From an uncultured Bacteroidales bacterium (lineage in GTDB: Bacteria; Bacteroidota; Bacteroidia; Bacteroidales; Bacteroidaceae): a stretch of 15,107 nt of DNA. The notes beneath the pieces are model-generated. The model saw only the letters and a list, made by a program, of their open reading frames with translations. It was not told the DNA's origin and did not search any database. Both the position numbers and the translations under genes were made by a program. The first letter of the stretch is position 1; each line of letters begins with the position of its first letter. Shown in pieces: positions 1 to 6,566 of the stretch. The DNA lies in assembly GCA_945837185.1 (NCBI GenBank), contig CAMAMZ010000040.1, positions 1 to 15,107 on the forward strand, written 5' to 3'.

Positions 1-119
1 CACGGATTTACGAGCGCACATCGAGTGCTGAACGTGCGCTGAACGTAGGAAGGGTGTAGGAAAAGTGTTAGAGAGGTTCAGGAGAAGTACAGGCGAATAT
101 AGCAGATGTGTAGGAATTA
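1..119. other. Non-coding stretch downstream of the psd operon
   Basis: I see no convincing gene here. The stretch lies downstream of the leftward psd-pssA operon. It holds an 11-bp imperfect direct repeat (25-35 and 36-46, sharing GCTGAACGT) and a perfect 7-bp inverted repeat, AGCGCAC at 13-19 with GTGCGCT at 34-40, separated by 14 nt. On the minus strand the inverted repeat is not followed by a T run, so I do not call it a terminator. The rest is purine-rich on the plus strand with short GTAGGA-like words. Confidence 0.5.
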
Positions 120-431
120 CTACTCCTTGAAATCTACATATTCCCCCTCATCCTTGGGAAAAATCTTTTGTTGCGCTTTCTGCGGGTCGCGTTGGTCAAT
201 GACCTGTGGCTTATCCTGACGGTTCTTCTTTGTATTGTTGTCCTGAGAGGTCCATGTGTATTGGCCTCCGGTTTGTGTCCATTGTGTTCGCTCCCTGTCA
301 TGACCATCCTTTTTGCCCCATGAGAAGAGGCGGAGGATTCCAAAGAACAGGCGCCCTACCATCAAAGCACCCACCAACAGCAGGATGCCGATGATAAACA
401 AGAAGAGAAATAAAAACTTTGTAAAAATCAT
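120..431 (-). CDS. Small single-pass membrane protein, DUF4834-like
   Basis: A 103-residue protein of unknown function. Residues 1 to about 37 are a very hydrophobic, Phe/Leu/Ile-rich segment (FLFLFLFIIGILLLVGALMV) that should form one or two membrane passes. The remaining 65 or so residues are polar and charged, rich in Gln, Asp and Lys, and probably disordered in the cytoplasm. This layout fits the DUF4834 family seen next to pssA in Bacteroidota; that assignment is from memory of the pattern, not a search. Its ATG overlaps the stop codon of pssA in an ATGA arrangement (428-431), so translation is probably coupled. It is the last gene of the psd-pssA operon, which suggests but does not show a membrane or phospholipid connection. 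Confidence 0.75.
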   Translation of the reverse strand: MIFTKFLFLFLFIIGILLLVGALMVGRLFFGILRLFSWGKKDGHDRERTQWTQTGGQYTWTSQDNNTKKNRQDKPQVIDQRDPQKAQQKIFPKDEGEYVDFKE

Positions 432-1144
432 AGACTTTTGTTCCGACGATTAACCAGTATGGAAAGGACTACATACCATGCAATGATGATGGCCAGTCCT
501 GAAAAACGGAAAATCCCCAGCAGCGGGATAGCGGAGAGCAGAAACACATACTTCACCTCGTTGCCCTTCCAACCCCAATGTTTGAACTTCAAGGCAAACA
601 TCGGAATCTCGGCAATGAGCAGCCAACAGCTCACGCCTACCATGGCAAGGAGGAGCAGTCCACCATAAGGCATCTCTGTGAGCCAGGTGTCAGCACCAAG
701 CAGCAAGGCGCCCCAGAAGAGGGCATTGGCTGGTGTGGGCAAGCCAATGAATCCCATCGACTGCCGCTCATCCAGATTAAACTTTGCCAAGCGTAATGCC
801 GAGAAAGCTGCCATAATAAAGGCTGCATACGGCAGATAGTCGGCTATCGGTTCCATCCATTCCGGAAAATGCATGCCATAAAGTTGGCTATACACCAACG
901 AGGCCGGTGCAAAACCAAAGGTGATATCATCAGCCAAAGAATCCAACTGCAGTCCTAATGGTGATGAAACATGCAGCAGACGGGCACTCATGCCATCAAA
1001 GAAGTCGAACACGGCACCCACTATAATCCAGAGCAACGCCATCTTCACGTCGCCAGCCAACCCGAAGCTCGTGGCTATACATCCAGATATAAGGTTGCAG
1101 GAAGTGAGCGTATTGGGAATCGAGCGGATGATAAAATTTGCCAT
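428..1144 (-). CDS. pssA: CDP-diacylglycerol--serine O-phosphatidyltransferase
   Basis: Transfers phosphatidate from CDP-diacylglycerol to L-serine to give phosphatidylserine, the precursor of phosphatidylethanolamine, at the inner membrane. The 238-residue protein carries the full CDP-alcohol phosphatidyltransferase signature D-x2-DG-x2-AR-x8-G-x3-D-x3-D, with the metal-binding aspartates at D47, D50, D68 and D72. Several hydrophobic segments follow, as expected for this integral membrane family. The N-terminus MANFIIRSIPNTLTSCNL is typical of the family. The ATG sits 3 nt after the psd stop codon, and an AAAGGA ribosome-binding site lies inside the last codons of psd, 6 nt before the ATG, so the two genes are cotranscribed and probably translationally coupled. 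A few CDP-alcohol transferases use other acceptors, but the adjacent psd makes serine the clear choice. Confidence 0.95.
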   Translation of the reverse strand: MANFIIRSIPNTLTSCNLISGCIATSFGLAGDVKMALLWIIVGAVFDFFDGMSARLLHVSSPLGLQLDSLADDITFGFAPASLVYSQLYGMHFPEWMEPIADYLPYAAFIMAAFSALRLAKFNLDERQSMGFIGLPTPANALFWGALLLGADTWLTEMPYGGLLLLAMVGVSCWLLIAEIPMFALKFKHWGWKGNEVKYVFLLSAIPLLGIFRFSGLAIIIAWYVVLSILVNRRNKSL

Positions 1145-1147
1145 AAC

Positions 1148-1843
1148 CTATCCTTTCAGTTTCGCTATCACGGTATGGTCGCCTGTTGTCAGTTGCCCCA
1201 TCTTCACGCAAACCTCCGTGCCTATGGGCAGATATACATCTACACGCGACCCAAACTTGATAAATCCAAGATGCTCGTCGATATAACAATCTTCACCCTC
1301 CTGGGCATAGGTAACGATACGACGAGCCATTGCTCCCGCTATCTGACGGCATAGCACATCCGTACCATCCGGGGTGGTGATGAGCACATCGGCATGTTCG
1401 TTCTCTTCCGAAGCCTTCGGGAGCCATGCCTTATGGAAGTTGCCATTGAAGTGGCGCACCAATTTCACCTTGCCGTCTACCGGGAACCAGTTTGCATGCA
1501 CATTGAAAAGACTCATAAAGATGGAAATCATGAGCCTGCGGTCATGGAAATACGTATGTTCCTCCACTTCCTCTATCACCACAATCTTACCGTCGGCCGG
1601 TGCCACTACCAAGCGTTCCGTATCATCCGTGCCCAAGTAGCGGATAGGGCAACGAAAGAAATTCAAAACCACAGCATAGACAGTGCCGAACACGATGACA
1701 AAGCTCCAAAAGGGAATCTTTGTATCGAAGGCACGATACAACAGCAACGCCACTGCCGCTATGAAGATAAAACCATAGATGAGGGTGTCGGTTCCTTCCC
1801 GATGGATACGTATTTTCTTGAGTTTCTTTATTTTGTTTCCCAT
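1148..1843 (-). CDS. psd: Phosphatidylserine decarboxylase, short form
   Basis: Decarboxylates phosphatidylserine to phosphatidylethanolamine. The proenzyme cleaves itself at a conserved Gly-Ser bond and the serine becomes the pyruvoyl cofactor. Here the site is in FIKFGSRVDVYLP, with cleavage expected between G198 and S199, leaving a long beta chain and an alpha chain of about 33 residues. Two N-terminal membrane segments lie near residues 22-60. The family is the short form found in Bacteroidota and some other bacteria, using FGSR rather than the LGST of Escherichia coli. I start at ATG 1843 (MGNKIKKLKK). An in-frame GTG at 1855 would add four residues (MCIY), has no better ribosome-binding site and lies close to the predicted transcript start. 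It is the first gene of the operon with pssA and has its own promoter. Confidence 0.93.
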   Translation of the reverse strand: MGNKIKKLKKIRIHREGTDTLIYGFIFIAAVALLLYRAFDTKIPFWSFVIVFGTVYAVVLNFFRCPIRYLGTDDTERLVVAPADGKIVVIEEVEEHTYFHDRRLMISIFMSLFNVHANWFPVDGKVKLVRHFNGNFHKAWLPKASEENEHADVLITTPDGTDVLCRQIAGAMARRIVTYAQEGEDCYIDEHLGFIKFGSRVDVYLPIGTEVCVKMGQLTTGDHTVIAKLKG

Positions 1844-1871
1844 ATAAATGCACACTTACTGATAGATGTTG

Positions 1872-1903
1872 CAAAGGTACTTCTTTTTTGGAAACAACAC
1901 AAA
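1872..1903 (-). promoter_or_regulatory. psd-pssA operon promoter, Bacteroidota type
   Basis: Read on the minus strand, TTTG (1903-1900) is followed after exactly 20 nt by TACCTTTG (1879-1872). This matches the primary sigma-factor consensus of Bacteroidota, TTTG near -33 and TAnnTTTG near -7. Transcription would begin around 1865, about 20 nt before the psd ATG. Confidence 0.85.
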
Positions 1904-1919
1904 CATTTAGCACCTTTCT

Positions 1920-1951
1920 TTTGTGCGTCTCGCCAATAATCCGTAACTTTG
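1920..1951 (+). promoter_or_regulatory. dnaE promoter, Bacteroidota type
   Basis: TTTG at 1920-1923 is followed after 20 nt by TAACTTTG at 1944-1951, a full match to the Bacteroidota promoter consensus. Transcription would start near 1957, giving a leader of roughly 25 nt before the dnaE ATG. Its -33 box lies only 16 nt from the -33 box of the divergent psd promoter. Confidence 0.85.
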
Positions 1952-1982
1952 ACCCCAAATTTCATGTTCCGAAAGCTCAACG

Positions 1983-4900
1983 ATGGAAGATTTTGTACAT
2001 TTACACGTCCACACGCACTATTCTATTCTCGACGGCCAGTCGAAAATTCCTAACTTGGTTGACAAGGCTGTAGCCGATGGCATGCAGGGCATGGCCATCA
2101 CCGATCACGGTGTGATGTATGGCATTAAAGAGTTCTCCGACTATTGCGCCAAGGTGAACAAAGGGCGCAAGAAAGAGGGTCTGCCGCCATTCAAACCCAT
2201 CTTCGGCTGTGAGATGTATGTGGCACGCCGCCGCAAGGAAGACAAGGTGAAGGAGCAGGGCGACAACAGTGGCTACCACCTCGTGGTACTTGCCAAGAAC
2301 TACAACGGCTACAAGAACCTCATCCGCTTGGTATCGAATGCCTGGACCGACGGTTATTACTACCGTCCGCGTACCGACCGTGCCGATTTGGAGAAGTATC
2401 ATGAAGACCTTATCGTGTGTTCGGCCTGCATTGCCGGTGAAGTGCCTTCCAAAATTCTCCATGGCGATATGGAGGGAGCCCGTGAGGCTTGCGAATGGTA
2501 TCACCGCGTGTTTGGCGATGATTATTACCTTGAGCTGCAACGACATGAGGTGAAAGACCCTACCATCGAAGCCAACCGCGAAGCCTTCCCCTTGCAGCAA
2601 CGCGCCAATGCCGTGCTGCTCCAAATGGCTGAGGAATATGGCATCAAGGTGGTGTGCACCAACGATTGCCATTTCGAGAACCGCGACACGGCTGAGGCCC
2701 ACGACCATCTGCTCTGCCTCTCTACAGGCAAAGACCTCAACGACCCCACCCGTATGCGCTATTCCAAACAGGAATGGTTCAAGACCCGGGAAGAGATGAA
2801 TGAGGTGTTCGGCGACTTGCCACAGGCCATGGCCAACACGTTGGAGATTCTCAACAAGGTGGAATGCTATAGCATCGACCATGGTCCTATCATGCCTTTC
2901 TTCCCCATTCCAGAGAACTTTGGCACCGAGGAACAATGGCGGGGGCGCTTCACCGAGGCACAACTCTACCATGAGTTCACCTCCGACGAGAACGGCAACA
3001 ACACGTTGCCTGCGGAGGAAGGTCAGAAAGTTATCGACCGGTTGGGAGGCTACGACAAGATTTACCGCATTAAGTTTGAGGCCGACTACCTGGCTTTCTT
3101 GGCTTATGAAGGAGCCAAGGAGCGCTATGGCGACCCGCTTCCCGACGATGTGAAAGAACATATCAACTTCGAACTGCATGTCATGAAGACCATGGGCTTC
3201 CCCGGCTACTTCCTCATCGTTTCCGACTTCATCAAGGCGGCACGCGAAGAGCTCGGTGTTTGGGTGGGTCCCGGTCGAGGCTCTGCTGCCGGTTCTGTAG
3301 TGGCCTATTGCTTGGGCATCACCCAAATCGACCCGATGAAATACGACTTGCTGTTTGAGCGTTTCCTGAACCCCGACCGTGTCAACCTTCCGGATATTGA
3401 TACCGATTTCGACGACGACGGGCGCGGACGTGTCTTGCGGTGGGTGATGGACAAGTACGGGCATGAGAACTGTGCCCATATCATCACCTATCAGGCCATG
3501 GCCACAAAGAACTCTATCAAGGATGTGGCCCGGGTGGAGAAACTCCCACTCGACAAGTCGAACGCGCTTTGCAGGGCCATACCCGACCGTTTGCCAGACG
3601 GTATGAAGATGAACCTCACCAATGCCATCAAGGCCACCCCTGAGCTGCGTGCTGCAGAGAGTTCTACCGACCCCTTAGAGCGCAACACCATCAAATATGC
3701 CAAGATGCTTGAAGGCACCGTGCGCGGCACGGGTCTGCATGCCTGTGGCTTCATCATCTGTCGCAATCCTATCAGCGACTGGGTGCCGGTTTCTACGGCC
3801 GATGACCCTGACTATCCGGAACTCAAGACTGCCGTCACGCAATACGACGGCCACGTCATTGAGTCTACAGGCCTCATCAAGATGGACTTCTTGGGCCTCA
3901 AGACGCTCTCGGAGTTGAAAGAGGCCGTGAAGAACGTGAAGCTCACCCGCAACATTGATATCGACATCGACCGTATTCCCATCGACGATGAACTCACCTA
4001 CAAACTCTACCAGGAAGGGCGCACCATCGGCACCTTCCAGTTTGAGTCGCCGGGCATGCAGAAATACCTGCGCGAGCTGCACCCCACAGTATTCGAGGAT
4101 TTGATAGCCATGAATGCCCTCTACCGCCCGGGACCTATGGACTATATTCCCGACTTCATCAAGCGTAAGCACGACCCCTCTTTGGTTACCTACGACATTC
4201 CGTGCATGGAGAAATATCTGAAGGACACCTACGGCATCACGGTCTACCAGGAGCAGGTGATGCTCCTCTCCCGCCAATTGGCCAACTTCACCCGTGGTGA
4301 GAGCGATGCCCTTCGCAAGGCCATGGGTAAGAAGAAGAAGGATATTGTAGATGCCATGAAGCCTAAGTTCATCAAACAGGGTCAGGAGAACGGGCACGAC
4401 CCCAAGGTGCTGGAAAAGATTTGGGGCGACTGGGAGAAGTTTGCCTCCTATGCTTTCAACAAGTCGCACGCCACCTGCTATTCATGGGTAGCCTACCAAA
4501 CGGCCTACATGAAAGCCCATTATCCGGCAGAGTTCATGGCCGCCATCATGACCCGACGCAAGAGCGACATCAAGGAAATTACCAAGCTTATGGATGAGTG
4601 CCGCACCTACGGTGTGCCCACCTTAGGCCCCGATGTCAACGAGAGTTATGAGAACTTTGGTGTGAATGCCAAAGGTGAGATACGTTTCGGTCTGGCCGCC
4701 ATCAAAGGCATGGGCGAGGCTGCTGCCACGGCCATCATTAACGAACGCAAGGCAAACGGTCCGTTCCGAGACATCTATGATTTTGCCGAGCGTATAGACT
4801 TCCGCAATGTGAACCGCAAGGCTTTTGAAAGTTTGGCCTACAGCGGAGGTTTCGACAGCTTCGCACTGCGTCGCGAACAGTATTTTGCCCCTTGCGGCCG

Positions 4901-5702
4901 CGATGCCACCTTCTTAGACTCATTGGTACGCTATGGCCAACGCTATCAGGAAGAGCAGGCCTCTGCCGCCCAATCACTCTTTGGCTTGGGTGGTGTAGAG
5001 ATTGCACGCCCCCTGCCTCCCAAAACAGAGCCATGGAGCACTATGGAACGCCTCAACAAGGAGCGCGAGCTTGTGGGCATCTATCTCTCTGCCCATCCTT
5101 TGGACGATTATGAGGTGGTGCTCAAACACTGCTGCAACACCGCCTGCACAACGCTGGCCGGGCGATCTACCCGTTTAGATGAACTGGCGAAACTACAGGA
5201 AATCACCTTTGGCGGTATCATCACGGCGGTCAACGAACGCTTCTCGTCAAAGACCAACAAGCCGTTTGCCATTATCAACATAGAAGACTACAACGGCACC
5301 GGTGAGTTTAGTTTGTTCGATGAAGAATGGACCCGTTGGAGCGGCATGCTGAAAAACGGCTATTCCGTGCGCGTCACCGCCAAGTGCGAGGAGCGTTACC
5401 AAGGGAGTGGCATGTTCCGCATGGCGATTAAGAAGATAGAGTTTCTGGAAGATGTAAAGCAACATGGCATAGAGCGCTTTATCGTAACGGTCGACAGTGA
5501 CTGTGTTGATGACACTCTCACCAACGAGCTCCTCACCACGCTCAATGAGAGCACCGGAGCTACCCCACTCTACATCAGGCTGCACCACACCGAAACGAAC
5601 TCCCAGATGCTGCTGCGTGCCGGCAAGCAGGGTGTGCACATCACCAAGCAGTTACTCAACCAGATAGAGGCCCTCGAGCACGTCAGCTACGATGTTTCAT
5701 AG
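1983..5702 (+). CDS. dnaE: DNA polymerase III alpha subunit
   Basis: The replicative DNA polymerase of the C family, acting in the holoenzyme at the fork. The 1239 residues begin with a PHP domain whose first metal motif HVH (H8, H10) is intact, as is a later TNDCH motif, so metal binding or proofreading-type activity may be retained, unlike E. coli DnaE. The polymerase core has GPGRGSAAGS near residue 429 and the catalytic aspartates in PDIDTDF (D471, D473) and KMDFLGL (D635). Helix-hairpin-helix motifs follow near residue 900, a near-consensus clamp-binding motif AQSLFG around Q997, and an OB fold from about residue 1070 (ITFGGIITAVNERFSSK). The ATG gives the standard MEDFVHLHVHTHYSILDG N-terminus. 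No intein or frameshift is seen. It has its own promoter and is followed by a hairpin, so it is probably monocistronic. Confidence 0.97.
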   Translation: MEDFVHLHVHTHYSILDGQSKIPNLVDKAVADGMQGMAITDHGVMYGIKEFSDYCAKVNKGRKKEGLPPFKPIFGCEMYVARRRKEDKVKEQGDNSGYHLVVLAKNYNGYKNLIRLVSNAWTDGYYYRPRTDRADLEKYHEDLIVCSACIAGEVPSKILHGDMEGAREACEWYHRVFGDDYYLELQRHEVKDPTIEANREAFPLQQRANAVLLQMAEEYGIKVVCTNDCHFENRDTAEAHDHLLCLSTGKDLNDPTRMRYSKQEWFKTREEMNEVFGDLPQAMANTLEILNKVECYSIDHGPIMPFFPIPENFGTEEQWRGRFTEAQLYHEFTSDENGNNTLPAEEGQKVIDRLGGYDKIYRIKFEADYLAFLAYEGAKERYGDPLPDDVKEHINFELHVMKTMGFPGYFLIVSDFIKAAREELGVWVGPGRGSAAGSVVAYCLGITQIDPMKYDLLFERFLNPDRVNLPDIDTDFDDDGRGRVLRWVMDKYGHENCAHIITYQAMATKNSIKDVARVEKLPLDKSNALCRAIPDRLPDGMKMNLTNAIKATPELRAAESSTDPLERNTIKYAKMLEGTVRGTGLHACGFIICRNPISDWVPVSTADDPDYPELKTAVTQYDGHVIESTGLIKMDFLGLKTLSELKEAVKNVKLTRNIDIDIDRIPIDDELTYKLYQEGRTIGTFQFESPGMQKYLRELHPTVFEDLIAMNALYRPGPMDYIPDFIKRKHDPSLVTYDIPCMEKYLKDTYGITVYQEQVMLLSRQLANFTRGESDALRKAMGKKKKDIVDAMKPKFIKQGQENGHDPKVLEKIWGDWEKFASYAFNKSHATCYSWVAYQTAYMKAHYPAEFMAAIMTRRKSDIKEITKLMDECRTYGVPTLGPDVNESYENFGVNAKGEIRFGLAAIKGMGEAAATAIINERKANGPFRDIYDFAERIDFRNVNRKAFESLAYSGGFDSFALRREQYFAPCGRDATFLDSLVRYGQRYQEEQASAAQSLFGLGGVEIARPLPPKTEPWSTMERLNKERELVGIYLSAHPLDDYEVVLKHCCNTACTTLAGRSTRLDELAKLQEITFGGIITAVNERFSSKTNKPFAIINIEDYNGTGEFSLFDEEWTRWSGMLKNGYSVRVTAKCEERYQGSGMFRMAIKKIEFLEDVKQHGIERFIVTVDSDCVDDTLTNELLTTLNESTGATPLYIRLHHTETNSQMLLRAGKQGVHITKQLLNQIEALEHVSYDVS

Positions 5703-5713
5703 GTGTTAAACCT

Positions 5714-5733
5714 TTCTTCACAGCCGTGAAGAA
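5714..5733 (+). terminator. Hairpin after dnaE, possible terminator
   Basis: A perfect 8-bp stem, TTCTTCAC with GTGAAGAA, closes a 4-nt loop (AGCC), beginning 11 nt after the dnaE stop codon. Only a weak T-rich stretch (TTGTTGG) follows, so it is not a textbook intrinsic terminator, but its position between dnaE and the trxA promoter suits transcript termination or 3' end protection. Confidence 0.5.
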
Positions 5734-5765
5734 TTGTTGGAGCCTCCATAATTCATGGATGGAAA

Positions 5766-5797
5766 TTTGCTACTCACAATATAATTGCGTACTTTTG
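5766..5797 (+). promoter_or_regulatory. trxA promoter, Bacteroidota type
   Basis: TTTG at 5766-5769 is followed after 20 nt by TACTTTTG at 5790-5797, a full consensus match. Transcription would start near 5803, giving an AT-rich leader of about 27 nt with no Shine-Dalgarno sequence. This also argues against any trxA start upstream of 5830, because the in-frame codon at 5785 lies before the transcript begins. Confidence 0.85.
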
Positions 5798-5829
5798 CAA
5801 CCAGAAATAATCATCATTATTTTATAACA

Positions 5830-6144
5830 ATGGAAGTAAAGATAACCACTGAGAATTTTGAGAGTTACAAGAATGGCGAATTGCCATTGGTAGTTGACTT
5901 GTGGGCCACATGGTGTGGTCCCTGCCGCATGCTTGCCCCTATCATCGCTGAATTGGCTGACGAATATGCCGGCAAGCTCGTTGTGGGCAAGTGTGATGTG
6001 GAGGAGAACGACGATATTGCCATGGAGTTTGGCGTACGCAACATCCCCACCATCCTTTTCTTCAAGAACGGTGAACTGGTAGACAAGTTTGTAGGTGCTG
6101 CAAGCAAGGCTACCATCGAAGAGAAAATGAAGGCATTGCTGTAA
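5830..6144 (+). CDS. trxA: Thioredoxin
   Basis: A cytoplasmic thiol-disulfide reductant, recycled by thioredoxin reductase, that serves ribonucleotide reductase and oxidised proteins. The 104 residues match the usual thioredoxin length and carry the active site WATWCGPCRM with C29 and C32, the NIPT cis-proline loop and the FFKNGELVDKFVGA strand pattern. There is no signal peptide. I start at ATG 5830 (MEVKITTENF). A longer reading from 5785 would add MRTFATRNNHHYFIT, which lies within the promoter and is not thioredoxin-like. The gene has its own promoter and ends 5 nt from the stop of the convergent tsaE. Numbered trx paralogues are common in this phylum, so the symbol is a family-level call. 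Confidence 0.95.
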   Translation: MEVKITTENFESYKNGELPLVVDLWATWCGPCRMLAPIIAELADEYAGKLVVGKCDVEENDDIAMEFGVRNIPTILFFKNGELVDKFVGAASKATIEEKMKALL

Positions 6145-6149
6145 GCAGC

Positions 6150-6563
6150 CTAAAAGGTAAGATGACGCCGGCCATCGGGGTCCTGCCCGATGGTCACTCT
6201 TACCGTTTCTTCCGGCAACAGTTCCTCGATCAGTTCCGGCCATTCTATCAGACACAGATGGCCGCTGTAGAAATAATCTTCATATCCCATATCGTAGGCC
6301 TCTTCCAACCGTTTGATGCGGTAGAAGTCGAAATGATAGACTGGCTCTCCGGTGCCCGTCGTATATTCATTGATAATGGCGAAGGTGGGCGACGTCACAT
6401 TGTCGGTCACGCCCAGTGTTTCGCAGAGCGCCTTGATAAAGGTTGTTTTCCCGGCACCCATCCCTCCATAAAAGGCAATGATGCGGGCTTCTGCCACACG
6501 GGCGGCAAAGGTGCGGGCGGCTTCTTGCAGGTCGGCCAGCGACGCGATGGTAATTTCTTGCAT
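6150..6563 (-). CDS. tsaE: tRNA t6A biosynthesis ATPase TsaE
   Basis: The ATPase partner of the TsaB-TsaD complex, which makes N6-threonylcarbamoyladenosine at position 37 of tRNAs that read ANN codons. The 137 residues are a normal TsaE length. The P-loop is GGMGAGKT at residues 33-40, followed by the family motifs SPTFAIINEY, HFDFYR and IEWPE. Its ATG lies 3 nt after the porX stop, and no separate promoter is visible, so it is the last gene of the long leftward cluster. Its 3' end is nearly abutted by the convergent trxA, and the last coding stretch contains a strong inverted repeat (6170-6195). Confidence 0.95.
   Translation of the reverse strand: MQEITIASLADLQEAARTFAARVAEARIIAFYGGMGAGKTTFIKALCETLGVTDNVTSPTFAIINEYTTGTGEPVYHFDFYRIKRLEEAYDMGYEDYFYSGHLCLIEWPELIEELLPEETVRVTIGQDPDGRRHLTF
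6170..6195. repeat. Inverted repeat in the 3' end of tsaE
   Basis: CCATCGGG (6172-6179) and CCCGATGG (6186-6193) form a perfect 8-bp stem around a 6-nt loop, extendable by a G-T and a G-C pair to 6170 and 6195. It lies in the tsaE coding sequence and just past the trxA stop codon. It may help end the trxA transcript, but no T run follows on either strand, and it could be a chance product of the codons for the QDPDG stretch. Confidence 0.4.
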
Positions 6564-6566
6564 ACT

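Noticed and set aside
921..1354. Two overlapping plus-strand open frames opposite pssA and psd
   Set aside because: They are antisense to two enzymes with complete catalytic motifs and have no supporting signals.
2001..3479. Long open frame (492 codons) on the minus strand opposite dnaE
   Set aside because: It is antisense to the PHP and polymerase domains of dnaE. Its sequence has no recognisable domain, and the codon pattern of the real gene keeps stops out of this frame.
3675..4469. 264-codon open frame on the minus strand opposite dnaE
   Set aside because: It lies fully within the conserved polymerase core on the other strand, has no family resemblance and no promoter or ribosome-binding site.
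5785..5829. N-terminal extension of trxA to 5785
   Set aside because: The codon lies upstream of the predicted transcript start and partly within the -7 box. The added residues are not thioredoxin-like.
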